Shown piece after piece: positions 63,038-64,000 of a stretch of 64,000 nucleotides of DNA. The DNA comes from Bacteroidota bacterium (GTDB lineage: Bacteria > Bacteroidota > Bacteroidia > Bacteroidales > FEN-979). The notes under the pieces were generated by a model. The model saw only the letters and a list, made by a program, of their open reading frames with translations. It was not told the DNA's origin and searched no databases. Within the stretch, counting starts at the first letter, position 1. Every line of letters starts with the position of its first letter. The stretch is from contig JAPLDH010000074.1 in NCBI GenBank assembly GCA_026391355.1, positions 1 through 64,000 of the forward strand. The letters run 5' to 3'. The position numbers were made by a program, and so were the translations under genes.

Positions 63038-63550
63038 ATGAATAGTATATTACAACCTGAATACGAAACATTGATATTTCAATTCAGAGGTTTCAAAGTA
63101 ATGATAGATTCAGATTTGGCTATGTTGTATGACGTTCCAACAAAAAGGCTGAAAGAGCAGGTTAAACGTAATATTGAACGGTTTCCGGAAGATTTTATGT
63201 TTGAACTCACTAAAAATGAGAAAGATGAACTGGTCGCAAATTGCGACCGGTTGGCAACGTTGAAACATTCTTCTGTAAATCCATTAGCATTCACTGAACA
63301 AGGTGTAGCAATGCTTTCATCGGTTTTACGTTCCGATAAGGCCATTAAAATGAACATCGAAATTATGCGTGCTTTTGCCCGATACAGGGCATTGTTAAAA
63401 GAAAACGAGGAATTGAAAAAAGAGATTTTTAAACTCGATGCCAAACTCAATCAGGCATTCAAATATTTACTCGACAAACTGGATGCATTGCACCAAAAAT
63501 CAAACGAACCAAGAAAACCCGTTGGATTTAAAATTGATAAAAATAAATAA
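63038..63550 (+). CDS. ORF6N-domain DNA-binding protein
   Basis: A 170-residue protein with the ORF6N domain: FRGFKVMIDSDLAMLYDVPT, KRNIERFPEDFMFELTKNEK, and LAFTEQGVAMLSSVLRSDKA (the TEQGVAMLS box). A C-terminal coiled coil follows (KENEELKKEIFKLDAKLNQA). These KilA-N-like proteins occur in phages and beside restriction genes. The Mod gene begins 4 bases downstream, so it is in the same operon. Function in the system is unknown. Confidence 0.9.
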   Translation: MNSILQPEYETLIFQFRGFKVMIDSDLAMLYDVPTKRLKEQVKRNIERFPEDFMFELTKNEKDELVANCDRLATLKHSSVNPLAFTEQGVAMLSSVLRSDKAIKMNIEIMRAFARYRALLKENEELKKEIFKLDAKLNQAFKYLLDKLDALHQKSNEPRKPVGFKIDKNK

Positions 63551-63553
63551 GCT

Positions 63554-64000
63554 ATGCCAACACTCCAATTCAAAGGAAAAAACATAATCTGGAATCACCA
63601 TTTGGGTGTTCCGTTTCATACATTGGACGAAGTACCCGAACTGCATTACAAACCAGAAAAAGCCAATGGGAACATGATTATTGAAGGAGATAACCTTAAT
63701 GCCCTTAAAGCACTTTTGCCTCAGTTTTCAGGAAAAGTTAAGTGCATTTATATTGACCCACCTTACAATACCGGAAATGAAGGTTGGGTGTATAATGATA
63801 AAGCCAATAGCCCTTTAATTAAAGAATGGATTGGTAGGACTGTTGGAAAAGATGATTTATCAAGGCACGACAAATGGCTGTGCATGATTGTGCCACGTTT
63901 AAAGATGTTAAGAGATTTACTTTGTGATGATGGTGTAATATTCATTAGCATTGACGATAATGAAGTTCACAATCTAAGAAGAGTCCTTGATGAGATGTTT
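63554..64000 (+). CDS. Adenine-specific DNA methyltransferase, type III Mod-like (partial)
   Basis: The first 149 codons of a gene running off the window. MPTLQFKGKNIIWNHHLGVP is followed by NMIIEGDNLNALKALLPQF (SAM-binding region) and KVKCIYIDPPYNTGNEGWVY, with the DPPY catalytic motif of beta-class N6-adenine methylases; then WLCMIVPRLKMLRDLLCDDG and IFISIDDNEVHNLR. The order (DPPY before the SAM loop region) fits type III Mod proteins or related site-specific methylases. A restriction partner (Res) would be expected downstream. Confidence 0.9.
   Translation, partial: MPTLQFKGKNIIWNHHLGVPFHTLDEVPELHYKPEKANGNMIIEGDNLNALKALLPQFSGKVKCIYIDPPYNTGNEGWVYNDKANSPLIKEWIGRTVGKDDLSRHDKWLCMIVPRLKMLRDLLCDDGVIFISIDDNEVHNLRRVLDEMF

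Overview
The window looks like chromosomal DNA of a Bacteroidota species, probably Bacteroidales-like. The basis is two SusC/SusD pairs, several secreted proteins with type IX secretion (T9SS) C-terminal sorting domains, Bacteroidota-type promoters (TTG/TTTG about 20 nt before TAnnTTTG), and many short dispersed repeats. Base composition by eye is moderate, near 40-45% GC. All names come from reading motifs, with no database search.

Layout. (1) 1-990: 5' two thirds of a 16S rRNA on the minus strand, with its leader and promoter. (2) 1450-6702: outer-membrane barrel gene, a DUF559 nuclease gene bracketed by inverted repeats and a diverged 28-bp direct duplication, an M28 peptidase/pepD operon and a ZIP metal transporter. 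(3) 6800-19000: accessory zone made largely of toxin-antitoxin and mobile-element debris. It holds an intact tRNA-Leu(GAG), an IS4-like remnant, an intact abiEi-abiEii pair, a broken second copy of the tRNA followed by an abiEi fragment, a frameshifted PIN toxin with its antitoxin, a nucleotidyltransferase fragment, a GNAT-like/small-protein pair, a YafQ-like toxin killed by one stop codon, and a frameshifted antitoxin. A 30-bp repeat occurs seven times at 16311-18436, first as a 139-bp tandem array and then flanking small gene units, one with a GIY-YIG nuclease. Two housekeeping-like genes (TMTC-like membrane TPR protein, universal stress protein) interrupt this zone. (4) 19097-35244: mainly minus-strand secreted proteins: beta-propeller protein, DUF975 membrane protein, C10 cysteine peptidase, GH46-like chitosanase, TPR protein, and a GH13 amylase flanked by two paralogous T9SS proteins; also a tRNA-Leu(CAG).

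(5) 35396-62580: plus-strand polysaccharide utilisation locus: SusC-SusD, SusC-SusD, LamG lipoprotein, T9SS protein with duplicated modules, GH144-type lipoprotein, a GH3-GH144 fusion, a two-CBM six-hairpin glycosidase, a GPH-type sugar symporter and a cytoplasmic GH35 enzyme. Together these suggest beta-1,2-glucan as substrate: outer-membrane capture, surface or periplasmic cleavage, import, and cytoplasmic finishing. The locus is interrupted at 56913-58207 by restriction-modification debris: a PLD-helicase/type IIG chimera and an internally deleted rhuM.

(6) 62678-64000: start of a different locus, probably restriction-modification: an XRE regulator with promoter and candidate operator, an ORF6N-domain protein, and the N-terminus of a type III-like DNA methyltransferase that runs off the window.

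The best candidates for something under-described are the DUF559 element with its related palindromes elsewhere, the 30-bp-repeat cassette array, the GH3-GH144 fusion, and the symporter with an inserted coiled coil.
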